Below, in pieces: positions 1 to 7,525 of a stretch of DNA of 9,683 nt. The stretch is from Candidatus Cloacimonadota bacterium. Its GTDB lineage: Bacteria > Cloacimonadota > Cloacimonadia > Cloacimonadales > Cloacimonadaceae. The notes beneath the pieces are model-generated. The model had not been told where the DNA came from and did no database searches. It saw only the letters and a list, made by a program, of their open reading frames with translations. The position numbers were made by a program, and so were the translations under genes. Every line of letters starts with the position of its first letter. Position 1 is the stretch's first letter. The stretch spans positions 1-9,683 of the forward strand of contig JALNWR010000096.1 in assembly GCA_023230795.1 (NCBI GenBank), given 5' to 3'.

Positions 1-153
1 AAGCCGACTTTCGCCACCGGGAATGAAAGTCAGATTCTTTGAAGTCAAAGCGCCTAAGTAATTGGTAGTATATGTATAGACTCCGTATGGCGCTTCAACT
101 CCAAACAATCATCTTTCATGTAAACTCCAAAAATCGTAAGGAAGATAAATAAA
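1..153. other. Left-edge region with no assignable gene; ambiguous open frames
   Basis: No complete gene can be placed here. Two overlapping open readings exist. On the plus strand a frame open from base 2 ends at a TAA at 59-61 and would give the last 19 residues of an upstream protein, ending VRFFEVKAPK. On the minus strand a frame runs from a TGA at 117-119 to the window edge with about 38 sense codons. It contains APYGVYTYTTNYLG and looks protein-like, but it has no ATG, only a TTG right after the stop. I cannot choose between the two. The last 20 bases carry the gmhA ribosome-binding site (AAGGAAG, 138-144). Confidence 0.3.
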
Positions 154-753
154 ATGCAAGAAATGATCAAGACAGCTTTCACGGCGGCTCAAACCGAGCT
201 GCAGCGCTTTTGTGCCCAGGAGCAGAACCTGAAGACTATCGAGCAGATCGGGCTGAGGATCGCCCAGAGCTATCGCGAGCAGGGCAAGGTAATCATCTTT
301 GGCAATGGCGGCAGTATGTGCGACGCCATGCACTTTGCCGAAGAGCTTACCGGCCGTTATTATCAGGATCGGGAGCCTCTGGCCGCCATCGCCATCAGCG
401 ATCCTTCCCATATCAGCTGTGTGGCCAATGACTACGGTTTTGATGAGGTCTTTTCGCGGGCTGTGAGAGCTTATGCACACTCTGGTGATGTGGTGATAGG
501 CCTTTCCACCAGCGGAAATTCCCCCAATGTGATCAAAGCCCTGGCTATGGCTCAGAAGCTGGGCTGCTTTACCGTGGCACTTTTGGGCGGCTCCGGAGGA
601 GAGATAGCCGGAAGCACGGATTATGAACTGATCGTGCCATATCCCAAGAGCGATCGCGTGCAGGAGATTCATACCATGATCCTGCATATCCTGGTACAGC
701 TCATCGAAACTGAACTATTTACCCTGCCTCCGCGCAAGCCCATCTACGTATAA
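154..753 (+). CDS. gmhA: Sedoheptulose-7-phosphate isomerase (phosphoheptose isomerase)
   Basis: A cytosolic SIS-domain enzyme that converts sedoheptulose 7-phosphate to D-glycero-D-manno-heptose 7-phosphate, the first step of ADP-heptose synthesis for LPS inner core or S-layer glycans. The 199 residues match the usual family length of about 190-200. Visible signatures are FGNGGS at 49-54, DAMHFAEELTGRY at 57-69, the phosphate-binding STSGNSPN at 118-125, and VQEIHTMILH at 169-178. H60, E64, Q170 and H178 align with the zinc/catalytic residues His61, Glu65, Gln172 and His180 of E. coli GmhA, so the enzyme should be active. ATG 154 is preceded by AAGGAAG nine bases upstream; Met4 is a possible alternative start. 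The next gene begins 12 bp after its stop, which suggests co-transcription. No other heptose-pathway gene is in the window. Confidence 0.94.
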   Translation: MQEMIKTAFTAAQTELQRFCAQEQNLKTIEQIGLRIAQSYREQGKVIIFGNGGSMCDAMHFAEELTGRYYQDREPLAAIAISDPSHISCVANDYGFDEVFSRAVRAYAHSGDVVIGLSTSGNSPNVIKALAMAQKLGCFTVALLGGSGGEIAGSTDYELIVPYPKSDRVQEIHTMILHILVQLIETELFTLPPRKPIYV

Positions 754-765
754 AAGGAAAGTAAC

Positions 766-1800
766 ATGAATATAAAGATAAAAACTATATGCACCCTCTT
801 CGTCCTGCTGCTGGCTTTTGGCGCTGGCGCAGATTATTATGATGGTGTGGATGACCTCACGGGGGATGATCTGCTCTATGCACTGAGAAACTTGATCTCG
901 ACCAATACTTATTCCAGCTATAGCGGCGCTAAAGTCTTCCTCTTTCAAGAGCTTGATAACGTTAACGGACAAGTCACCTGCGTTTATACCGGAGAAACAT
1001 ATAATATCAGCAGTAGCTATTCCGGGCAGAGCAGTCCCAATACCGAGCATACCTACGCACAAAGCTGGTTTAATCCATCCTCTTCGGTAAAAAAGGCCGA
1101 TCTTCATCACCTTTTTATCACTACCATGCAGGTAAACTCCTCGCGGGGCAACCTGCCCTTTGGCAATGTGGCCAGTACTGCCGCTTCTGATGTGTATTAC
1201 AGCCATACTCCCCTGCAAAGCTATCGGGGTTATGACAATTGGCAACACACTGTTTTTCAGGTAAATCCGGAATATCGCGGCAATACGGCCAGAGCCATCC
1301 TGTATTTTTATACCCGCTATGGCGATTCGCTGTATCAAGGGGGTGTAAACATGCTTGACACTATGATACAGTGGCATTATTCAGACCCTCCGGATGCAGC
1401 AGAGCAAAGCAGAAACGACGCCCTGCATGGCTTTCAGTATAACCGCAATCCCTTTGTGGATCATCCCGAATATGTAAATCGCATCTGGAATCCGGGAATT
1501 GCCAATGAAGACGATATCGCCCAGGCTGTGCCCGCACTCAGAGTAGATAACGTCTATCCCAATCCCTTTCGCAATCAGGTGAATATCGCCCTGGATGCCA
1601 AAGCGGGAGCCTCTATCAAAGCTGCGGTGTACAATCTCCGGGGTGAGAAGGTGTATCAGCAGGAGCTGGGGGCTGGGAAGAGACAGTTAAGCTGGGATGG
1701 CCGGGATTCTGCCGGTATATCGCTGCCTGCGGGAGTATATTTTATCCGCTTTAAAGCAGGGGATAGTCAGGCCATTTCAAAAGTATTGCTGATCCGCTAA
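766..1800 (+). CDS. Secreted endonuclease I family nuclease with T9SS-type C-terminal tail
   Basis: An exported, probably nonspecific DNA/RNA-cleaving enzyme of the endonuclease I (EndA/Vvn) family. Residues 1-22 form a signal peptide: lysines, then LFVLLLAFGAGA, with cleavage likely before D23. The beta-beta-alpha metal nuclease core shows NTEHTYAQSW at 92-101, KADLHHLF at 110-117 and VNSSRGNLPFGN at 123-134. E94/H95 and a later Asn match the Vvn metal ligands and general base (Glu79, His80, Asn127). GNTARAILYFYTRYGD follows, as in the family. From about residue 255 a tail begins with YPNPF at 264-268 and continues through YNLRGEKVYQ, WDGRDSAG and LPAGVYFIRF, the FlgD/Ig-like T9SS sorting pattern. 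In FCB bacteria such tails direct export through the outer membrane and surface attachment. The start is set by AAAGGAAA 5-6 bases before ATG 766. Confidence 0.9.
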   Translation: MNIKIKTICTLFVLLLAFGAGADYYDGVDDLTGDDLLYALRNLISTNTYSSYSGAKVFLFQELDNVNGQVTCVYTGETYNISSSYSGQSSPNTEHTYAQSWFNPSSSVKKADLHHLFITTMQVNSSRGNLPFGNVASTAASDVYYSHTPLQSYRGYDNWQHTVFQVNPEYRGNTARAILYFYTRYGDSLYQGGVNMLDTMIQWHYSDPPDAAEQSRNDALHGFQYNRNPFVDHPEYVNRIWNPGIANEDDIAQAVPALRVDNVYPNPFRNQVNIALDAKAGASIKAAVYNLRGEKVYQQELGAGKRQLSWDGRDSAGISLPAGVYFIRFKAGDSQAISKVLLIR

Positions 1801-1894
1801 GAAGCGGTGGAGTCACTGTGTGTTATGGAACAAATTATGCATGTATAGTTTGTTAGTAAATAGCTGTGTTTCACCTAATTAAAGGAGGTATGAA

Positions 1895-2905
1895 ATGCGT
1901 AAGATATTTATGTTACTGCTTTTTTCCGCTGCAGTGCTGCTCTTGGCTAATCCTATGGTTCCCAGAGCAATCCAGCAATTCTGGTTTGATGATAGCGGCG
2001 ATCTCATGCTGCAATTTGGCTGGGAAAGCTGTATGTTCTCAGACCATGAAATTACGATCAGCGATGGCGTAAATTCGATCAATCCCGTGCTGGACCTACC
2101 GAATGATGAACAGGCTTATCCTATAACCATCAATCTCAATGCCCTGATGCCTGATTTGGGCGTTAGTCCTGAATCGGGTTTTTTACAGCTCCAGTTTGAA
2201 GGCGGGTTTTCGTCAACAGAGCAGGTAAGCTGGGGGCCGGGTGGCGATGTCAATCTTAGTCCCTTGATCTCCACGCAAAGCATCTATCAGACCGGATTGA
2301 TTGACCCGGGCGGGTTCGAATATCTCGAATTTTGGGCAAAAAGCGATCATCCGGATATGGTGGCAGAATACGACAGTAGCACCAGGTCCATCATCACGGT
2401 CTATACTAAATATCAAGACGGGACGCCAGCAGCGAATATTCCGCTATACTATCAAGGTGCCTGGACCCCCTGGGCACATAGCGATGCAGAAGGGATGATA
2501 GAGCTGATTCTGCCCTGTGCCAGAACCCGATTACAAATCCGCCATCCGGTAACCGATGAGCTGGTCTTTGATGAGCAGCTTTATGCCGAACCGGCCGGAT
2601 GCTATGTGTATAATGTGGTGCTGCAAGCCGTTTCCAATCAAGATGCGCATCAGGAAATACCGGCAGTAAGCCTGAAGCTGAGCCCCAATGTGATCAAGCC
2701 AGAGCAGAAAATGCAGCTTGATCTGGGCGAAAGCGAGGCCCATTTTGACAAGATACGCCTTTTTGACGTCAAAGGCCGGATGGTGGGAGAATATCCGTTC
2801 ACCAAGTCCTGGCAACCGCCCAAGCTGAATAGCGGAGTGTATTTTCTGCAGCTTGTGCAGGGGGATAATGCTCTGGATTTGGCAAGATTCATCATGTTGA
2901 AATGA
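1895..2905 (+). CDS. Exported protein with carboxypeptidase-regulatory-like domain and degenerate T9SS-type tail
   Basis: Function not recognised. Residues 1-18 form a signal peptide (MRKIF, then LLLFSAAVLLLA). The body is beta-rich. Residues 167-245 read like a carboxypeptidase-regulatory/Ig-like module: TVYTKYQDGTPAANIPLYY, then HSDAEGMIEL, then LQIRHP. Such modules usually serve as stalk or display domains. The C-terminal 80 residues (about 258-336) resemble the T9SS sorting domain: KIRLFDVKGRMV, then LNSGVYFLQLVQGD, ending FIMLK. The usual YPNPF has become LSPNVI. The start is firm: AAGGAGG at 1882-1888 lies six bases before ATG 1895. The 94-bp gap after the nuclease gene is AT-rich and could hold its own promoter, but I see no convincing -35/-10 pair. 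No catalytic motif is visible. Confidence 0.82.
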   Translation: MRKIFMLLLFSAAVLLLANPMVPRAIQQFWFDDSGDLMLQFGWESCMFSDHEITISDGVNSINPVLDLPNDEQAYPITINLNALMPDLGVSPESGFLQLQFEGGFSSTEQVSWGPGGDVNLSPLISTQSIYQTGLIDPGGFEYLEFWAKSDHPDMVAEYDSSTRSIITVYTKYQDGTPAANIPLYYQGAWTPWAHSDAEGMIELILPCARTRLQIRHPVTDELVFDEQLYAEPAGCYVYNVVLQAVSNQDAHQEIPAVSLKLSPNVIKPEQKMQLDLGESEAHFDKIRLFDVKGRMVGEYPFTKSWQPPKLNSGVYFLQLVQGDNALDLARFIMLK

Positions 2906-2918
2906 AGGCCTGAGCTGT

Positions 2919-3692
2919 TTGCGGTTTTTTATAAAAGCTGGAGTTTACCTGAAAGTTGCTCAGAGGATTGAAAACCGGGTAGATCTGCTGGATTGTAGGC
3001 GTCTCGCCTGCAGGGCCTGGGATCTGCTCATTTTTCAAGACCTCCGGCCTTGCTGGACGCGAGACGCATCCAATCCAGCAAACATCGAATCCAGCAAAAC
3101 GTCGTATCCAGCAAAGCTGTCTACCCTCTTGCTGATCTTGATTTGGAGCACTTTCCCCGCTTTCCTGCCAGCGCAAGGCAGAGGGCTCAGCTTTGAGACG
3201 GAGCAGCTGAGCTTCACCGTGCAAGACAGTCTCTGGCTGTTTGAGGGCGATTTTGGCTTTTACAATAGCGGCACTAAGGCGCTTCAGCAGGCTATCTTCT
3301 TCCCCGTGCCGGCAAATGAAAAACAAAGCCGGGCTATGCAGGTGAGCGTGAGCATAGAAGAGCAGCAGAAAAGCTTCGCCGTATCTGAGATCAGCCCGCA
3401 AGGCTTCTGGTTTCAGCTCAGCATGCAGCCCCAAAGCTATGAGACCATCCGCATCCGCTATCAGCAAAGCTTACAGGGAAGTCAGGCTTCTTATGTGCTG
3501 CTATCGGCTTTGACCTGGGGAAAACCGCTGGCCTATGCCAGCTATAGCCTGCGTCTGCCCCAGGGCAGCAAGCTCTTGCACTATCCTTTTGCAAATCCGG
3601 AACAAAGCACGCAGGACGAGTGGGATATCTACTATTGGCAATTTTACGATTTTGTGCCGGAAGTCAATTTTGAGGCAGAGTGGGAGCGTTAG
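2919..3692 (+). CDS. Putative exported beta-rich protein, start uncertain
   Basis: Function not recognised. The mature part, from about base 3175 (GRGLSFETEQLSF) to the TAG at 3690-3692, is a beta-strand-rich protein of some 170 residues. It has FFPVPANEKQ, YETIRIRYQQ and a C-terminal aromatic stretch (DIYYWQFYDFVPEVNFEAEW), suggesting an Ig-like extracytoplasmic domain. A signal-peptide-like hydrophobic run (LSTLLLILIWSTFPAFLPA) spans about 3117-3173. The longest open frame begins at a TTG at 2919 without a good ribosome-binding site, and its first 65 or so codons read through an inverted repeat (2986-3080) and three TCCAGCA repeats. That N-terminus is probably not protein. Alternative starts are TTG 3129, TTG 3138 or a non-canonical codon such as CTG 3117; none has a clear Shine-Dalgarno. 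The original start may have been displaced by the repeat. No T9SS tail is present. Confidence 0.55.
   Translation: MRFFIKAGVYLKVAQRIENRVDLLDCRRLACRAWDLLIFQDLRPCWTRDASNPANIESSKTSYPAKLSTLLLILIWSTFPAFLPAQGRGLSFETEQLSFTVQDSLWLFEGDFGFYNSGTKALQQAIFFPVPANEKQSRAMQVSVSIEEQQKSFAVSEISPQGFWFQLSMQPQSYETIRIRYQQSLQGSQASYVLLSALTWGKPLAYASYSLRLPQGSKLLHYPFANPEQSTQDEWDIYYWQFYDFVPEVNFEAEWER
2986..3080. repeat. Imperfect 21-bp inverted repeat with 53-bp spacer
   Basis: The left arm at 2986-3006 (TGCTGGATTGTAGGCGTCTC plus G) and the reverse complement of the right arm at 3060-3080 agree at 19 of 21 bases; the two mismatches lie in the middle. The 53-bp spacer holds a further partial copy of the arm end, TGCTGGA at 3051-3057, which could pair alternatively with TCCAGCA at 3074-3080. 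This is direct sequence observation. The form (intergenic, palindromic, GC-richer arms) suggests a dispersed intergenic repeat or a MITE-like element, but no second full copy is in the window. It lies between the stop at 2905 and the first secure codons of the next gene. Confidence 0.75.
3072..3115 (+). repeat. Three direct copies of (A/T)ATCCAGCAAA at 16-17 bp spacing
   Basis: AATCCAGCAAA occurs at 3072-3082 and 3088-3098, and TATCCAGCAAA at 3105-3115, with periods of 16 and 17 bp and short related linkers (CATCG, ACGTCG). The first copy is also the outer end of the right inverted-repeat arm. The run stops directly before the signal-peptide-like segment of the following gene. It could be tandem growth of the repeat end or a set of protein-binding sites; I infer nothing firmer. 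Confidence 0.7.
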
Positions 3693-3702
3693 AGGGTTGA
3701 GA

Positions 3703-3739
3703 AGGTTTAGATAGTTTAGAAAGTTTAGAAAGATTAGAG
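3703..3739 (+). repeat. Imperfect 9-bp tandem repeat (AGTTTAGAA, four units)
   Basis: The units are AGGTTTAGAT (3703-3712), AGTTTAGAA (3713-3721), AGTTTAGAA (3722-3730) and AGATTAGAG (3731-3739). They lie just after the TAG at 3692, between two convergent genes, and run into the left arm of the hairpin below. On the minus strand the same stretch is pyrimidine-rich (TTCTAAACT repeats). Confidence 0.6.
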
Positions 3740-3777
3740 TTAGAGGAGCTCTGTAATCAGGAACTCCCCTAACTCTA
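3735..3777. terminator. Hairpin between convergent genes, possible bidirectional terminator
   Basis: Bases 3735-3748 pair with 3764-3777 as a 14-bp stem with a single A/C mismatch (core GAGTTAGAGGAG with CTCCCCTAACTC). The 15-base loop can form a further CTG/CAG mini-stem around TAAT. It sits midway between a plus-strand stop at 3692 and a minus-strand stop at 3795, where a shared terminator is expected. Neither side has a clean T-tract, so strong intrinsic termination is not assured. Confidence 0.5.
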
Positions 3778-3794
3778 TCGTTAGTAAGCTTAGA

Positions 3795-6542
3795 TTATTT
3801 GATTTTCAGTAACTTTGTGGTCTTGCTGTGCTGTGCATCGGCGATTCTGGCAAAGTATATTCCTTGAGCCACCGGCTGACCTTTCTCATCATTACCATTC
3901 CAGGTGATTTGTCCGGCGCCGCTTTGCGTGCCCAGCTGCAAGGTCTTCACCTTCTGTCCTTTCACATTGTAGATATTTATCTTTACTGGCTGACTCCGGG
4001 GAGATTTTACTTCCATTAGGATAGTATCAGTAAAGGGATTCGGATAGCAGCTCAGGGACAGTGCGGAGGGCACGATGGCAGGATCATCCGCAGAGAGAGG
4101 GTCTATATTGCCCTGAAGGTGCCAGAAAGCAGAGCCTTCGGGCGCATCTTTGGCCCACAAACAGGCATGCAGGAGGCCGGGCTCGGGGGTGCTCAAAGCG
4201 ATCCTGGAATCATATAAGGGCTCTGATCCGAAATCGACAGGAAGAGGCAGGGTATCACTCGTGGAAACGATCCCGCCATTTTCATCCAGACGAATCAGCG
4301 TGGCAGCGTTGTCTGCATCTGCGGGAATCACAAAGAGGAATCCATCCCAGATGCGATGTAGGGAGATATAATCCTGCGTATAGGGCGAGGTATGGATCAC
4401 GCTGGGGCTGCTCTGCTCCAGGTCTGAGATCTGCAGGCGACAGGATTGATTTTGGCTGCTTTTTTGCAGGGTGATGACATTGCCGTCGGCCAGGAGCTTG
4501 GCTTGGACGATCTCCCAATCTTCCGGCAGGTCTTGCGGATAAGCCGCTTCATCTGTAAACAGTGTATTATTCAGATGATACAGATATTCTCCGTCTATCT
4601 GGTCCATGGATTTATGCACTACCGGTTTATTTAGCTTATGCCATTTTACTACAGAAGAAGGGTAGTCAAAACCGACAGATTCAGTGACCAGGGCGCCCAG
4701 GCCCCAGATATCAGTGCGGGGCATATTGTCAAAGCTGCGGGAATCATGGTTAAAGCACTTTTTATAACCCACTCCGCTTCCTAAAGCTCCAGGGTAGTTT
4801 CCCGCACCATAGATCAGGTCTGGAATCACGGGGTCATTCACCTGATTCGTGTTCACAGGCCCTCCGCACATATCCAGATCGATATCCCAGATGCCCGAGC
4901 CGCTGGGGTATTCAGCATCATTGCGTGATCTGTGCAAGTAACCCTGCCGCTCTTGGTATAGGCTGCCCCAAAGATTCACTGTCCCCCTTTCCAGGTAAGG
5001 TGCTTTTTCCGGCCAGAGAGGATTGTACCAGGGGTAGTCTATATTGTGAGGCCAGGGGTTGGCTGCAGTCTGAGGATAATGTCTGCGATGCAGGTCTATC
5101 CAGTCAAAATAGTAAGATTCTGTATCGAATGTCATGTTCACTGCAGGGACGGAAGGATGCGGATGCTGGTATTCAAAAGTGAACATTCCGTCACGGCGAG
5201 AATTATCAGGATCCTTATTTAGTGCGATGAGGTCTGCATAGATGAAAACCCCTCCCCCGAAGGGAGCTGGATACTCGTTATCAGCACCGATATTGGGATG
5301 TATCCGCACAGAATCCGCCGGGTGCCTGTAACCGTATTTGATGATGATCTGCTTATCACTGATCAGGCTGACCTTTTCTGAAGGGTTAGGATAAGAGTCC
5401 GGATCGGGTGAGTTTGGAGGGGTCGTGTTACTGAGCAGGATATCTCCGATCAGATAGATATCAGAATCACAATAGATACTGTGCTGGCCGCTAAAAGTGC
5501 CCTTGAGCCAGAGGGTACCTTTTACGAAGAGCTTTTCAAACAAAATGCCAAAATAAGTATCGGACCATATAGTATCCACTACGGTGAAGCTGTTGCTGAA
5601 TAAAGGAGTGCCGCCTACACTGGGATAAGGGGCATAGACATCGGCATTAACAGTGTAAGGCTGAGTAATAGTGCCCTTCCACATGGTAAAGTTTGTCCCA
5701 TCCACCTCCATCAGATAGATGCAATCTTCATCATCCTGCCCGATCACTTGTGCGTCTGACAGAAAGTCGTATTTAAACAGTTCAAGATTGGGGCGAAAGA
5801 GCTCCGGAGCCGCATTTTCGATCAATCCGCCCTGGAAAACCTGATTCACAGGATAACTTGAGGGAGAGCTAATCACGTTTCCGGCGAGCGTTACCGGTTC
5901 GTGAAAGGTGGGCCAGCCGTTATTGTACCCCCCTCCAGCTTGTTTGATGCGCAGATCAGAATTTACCATCACAGGACCGCTGATCACGTCTTTGCCGGAA
6001 AAGTAAACATTCGTATCATTCATTGATTTATCTTGGTTCATAAAAAGCATGCAAGAATCAATGGCTTGGGATTTCACGGTGAAATTCCTGGTGCCTGTAG
6101 CTATTGCGGACATCAAAGGATAGGGGTCGTTGCTTTCGATCAAGCCTTCATCCAGCCTCTGGCAAGTCCAGTTCATGCCAAAATCGGCTGAGTGGCTTTG
6201 ATACAGAAAGTCCTCTCCTTTTACCATAATTGTGATCTTGGGCAGGTCCAGCACCAGACTGGGAGCTCCGGGAGCGGAGCTGATGGGGAATTCCAGAGGG
6301 TCCATCACCTGGATGGTGTAGCTGCTGCCAGAGTGTGATTTCGTGAAGTTTAGGCAGGAATGATCATCGTCTATCCTTGACAGATAGGCGATATAGATGG
6401 TATCTCCCACCGCTTGTACGGCAGGCTCTCCGGCAAAGCTGACTGCAGCATCGCCGATGAGCTGGGGAGCAGGCTCCCAAATAATGCCAAAGACGCTGCC
6501 GCAGAGCAGCATTAGGGCAACAAGGCTAACAATGCACTTCAT
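3795..6542 (-). CDS. Large exported protein, beta-rich body with T9SS/FlgD-like tail
   Basis: A 915-residue exported protein of unrecognised function. Residues 1-19 form a signal peptide (MKCIVSLVALMLLCGSVFG). The N-terminal part has phrases like those of BNR/sialidase-type beta-propellers (DTIYIAYLSR, then QSHSADFGMNWTCQRL). The centre contains strand-by-strand text such as HSIYCDSDIYLIGDILL, VSLISDKQIIIKYGYRHP, GGGVFIYADLIALN and RGTVNLWGSLYQERQGYL. It resembles parallel beta-helix or DUF4900-like surface and pilus-related proteins, which is an inference from pattern only. A second beta-propeller-like stretch follows. The tail carries YPNPF at 833-837, YNVKGQKVKTL, WNGNDEKGQPV and QGIYFARI, and ends LLKIK, the T9SS type A pattern. 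The start is firm: AAGGAGG (6549-6555 on the opposite strand) lies six bases before ATG. The 219 bp upstream hold no gene, and I could not assign a promoter there. Confidence 0.82.
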   Translation of the reverse strand: MKCIVSLVALMLLCGSVFGIIWEPAPQLIGDAAVSFAGEPAVQAVGDTIYIAYLSRIDDDHSCLNFTKSHSGSSYTIQVMDPLEFPISSAPGAPSLVLDLPKITIMVKGEDFLYQSHSADFGMNWTCQRLDEGLIESNDPYPLMSAIATGTRNFTVKSQAIDSCMLFMNQDKSMNDTNVYFSGKDVISGPVMVNSDLRIKQAGGGYNNGWPTFHEPVTLAGNVISSPSSYPVNQVFQGGLIENAAPELFRPNLELFKYDFLSDAQVIGQDDEDCIYLMEVDGTNFTMWKGTITQPYTVNADVYAPYPSVGGTPLFSNSFTVVDTIWSDTYFGILFEKLFVKGTLWLKGTFSGQHSIYCDSDIYLIGDILLSNTTPPNSPDPDSYPNPSEKVSLISDKQIIIKYGYRHPADSVRIHPNIGADNEYPAPFGGGVFIYADLIALNKDPDNSRRDGMFTFEYQHPHPSVPAVNMTFDTESYYFDWIDLHRRHYPQTAANPWPHNIDYPWYNPLWPEKAPYLERGTVNLWGSLYQERQGYLHRSRNDAEYPSGSGIWDIDLDMCGGPVNTNQVNDPVIPDLIYGAGNYPGALGSGVGYKKCFNHDSRSFDNMPRTDIWGLGALVTESVGFDYPSSVVKWHKLNKPVVHKSMDQIDGEYLYHLNNTLFTDEAAYPQDLPEDWEIVQAKLLADGNVITLQKSSQNQSCRLQISDLEQSSPSVIHTSPYTQDYISLHRIWDGFLFVIPADADNAATLIRLDENGGIVSTSDTLPLPVDFGSEPLYDSRIALSTPEPGLLHACLWAKDAPEGSAFWHLQGNIDPLSADDPAIVPSALSLSCYPNPFTDTILMEVKSPRSQPVKINIYNVKGQKVKTLQLGTQSGAGQITWNGNDEKGQPVAQGIYFARIADAQHSKTTKLLKIK

Positions 6543-6761
6543 AATAAACCTCCTTATCGAAGCTGAACAGCCACAATTTTATTAAACTTATTGTGTGGTT
6601 ATGTTAAGATGCAAATATCGTTCCATAAGCATGAATATTACCAGTAGCTTAACTTGCCTTGCAGACCGGGAGGCTGAAAGGCTCGCAATCTCACAGAATA
6701 CGACTCTGATCATCCAAATCCGGCTCAACGGTCTGGAGAAGCTCTTGAAAAGCTGAAACTA

Positions 6762-7520
6762 TCAGGTTTCTTTGGTAGCCACCCAAGTCTGGAAATCCAG
6801 AGGCAATCTGCTAAAACCTCCTTTTTCCACAACTTTAGTGGTGCCGGCATCTTCCGATATGAGGTAGAGATAGTTTTGGGAAAGGCCGCGATGGTAATCT
6901 ACCAGATGGTGAATCATAGTGCCGGCATATCCTCTGCCGCGGAATTTCTTTCTGGTGAAGATATCTGAGACTCTGCTGTAACCGGCATAGATGCTCACCG
7001 AGGCCAGGGCTGCCAATTCTCCGGCATAAAATCCAGCCAAAAGGTGGTAGGTGGGATAGAGCAGGTGCCGCTCCACCACTTTGATAGTCCAGTCTCCACC
7101 ATATTCCAGGGCGATGGTTTCCATGATGTCGATATTCAGCTTTTTAAGGCGCCGGATCACAAGATCACCTGCCGGGCGCAGGCTGCCTTCATGATCATGC
7201 AAGAAATACTCATGCTCCTTGAATTCAAGCTGAAAGCCATGTTTATCCAGGGAGGGTCTTATCTTGGGCAGTTCGTCAGCTTCCAGAGCAGAAAAGAGGC
7301 AGGGTTTGATGCCTTTGGATTTGTAAAATGAAACGATATCGCGGATGCTGCTTTCGATGCCAATATGGTCTCTGATCACAGCATGATTACTCTCTTGGGA
7401 GGATTTGTTGCCTTCATTGTAAAAGATCAGACCGTAGTCCTTCTGTAGCATGGTAGCAAAACGCTGGGGGTAATGGAGTTCAGTTTCCTTCATGCGTTTC
7501 ATATTAAAAGGTATCGTCAT
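6762..7520 (-). CDS. GNAT family N-acetyltransferase
   Basis: A cytosolic acyltransferase of the GCN5-related family, predicted to move an acetyl or other acyl group from acyl-CoA to an amine; the substrate is unknown. The conserved part is C-terminal: SRVSDIFTRKKFRGRGYAG (about residues 183-200) is motif A with the pyrophosphate-binding R/Q-x-x-G-x-G/A loop. It is followed by a helix (MIHHLVDYHR), a strand (YLYLISED), then TTKVVEKGGF, the usual end of the fold. The N-terminal 130 residues are not recognised and may be a diverged second GNAT-like half, as in some 250-residue tandem members. The start is ATG 7520, because AAGGTGG sits five bases before it; the GTG at 7529 lies inside that ribosome-binding site. 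The 97 bp separating it from the ECF genes include an AT-rich stretch (7533-7560) that may hold a promoter. Confidence 0.85.
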   Translation of the reverse strand: MTIPFNMKRMKETELHYPQRFATMLQKDYGLIFYNEGNKSSQESNHAVIRDHIGIESSIRDIVSFYKSKGIKPCLFSALEADELPKIRPSLDKHGFQLEFKEHEYFLHDHEGSLRPAGDLVIRRLKKLNIDIMETIALEYGGDWTIKVVERHLLYPTYHLLAGFYAGELAALASVSIYAGYSRVSDIFTRKKFRGRGYAGTMIHHLVDYHRGLSQNYLYLISEDAGTTKVVEKGGFSRLPLDFQTWVATKET

Positions 7521-7525
7521 AATTT

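Noticed and set aside
109..687. Minus-strand 192-codon frame opposite gmhA
   Set aside because: Shadow of a clear gmhA; no domain pattern in the antisense translation.
715..1377. Long minus-strand frame opposite the nuclease gene
   Set aside because: Antisense shadow. The plus frame has catalytic motifs, a signal peptide and a ribosome-binding site.
3072..3115. CRISPR array
   Set aside because: Repeats are only 11 bp with 5-6 bp linkers, too short for a CRISPR, and no cas genes are present.
4061..4474. Plus-strand frame rich in Arg and Trp within the 915-residue gene
   Set aside because: The composition is typical of an out-of-frame reading, there is no ribosome-binding site, and the minus frame encodes the T9SS-like tail here.
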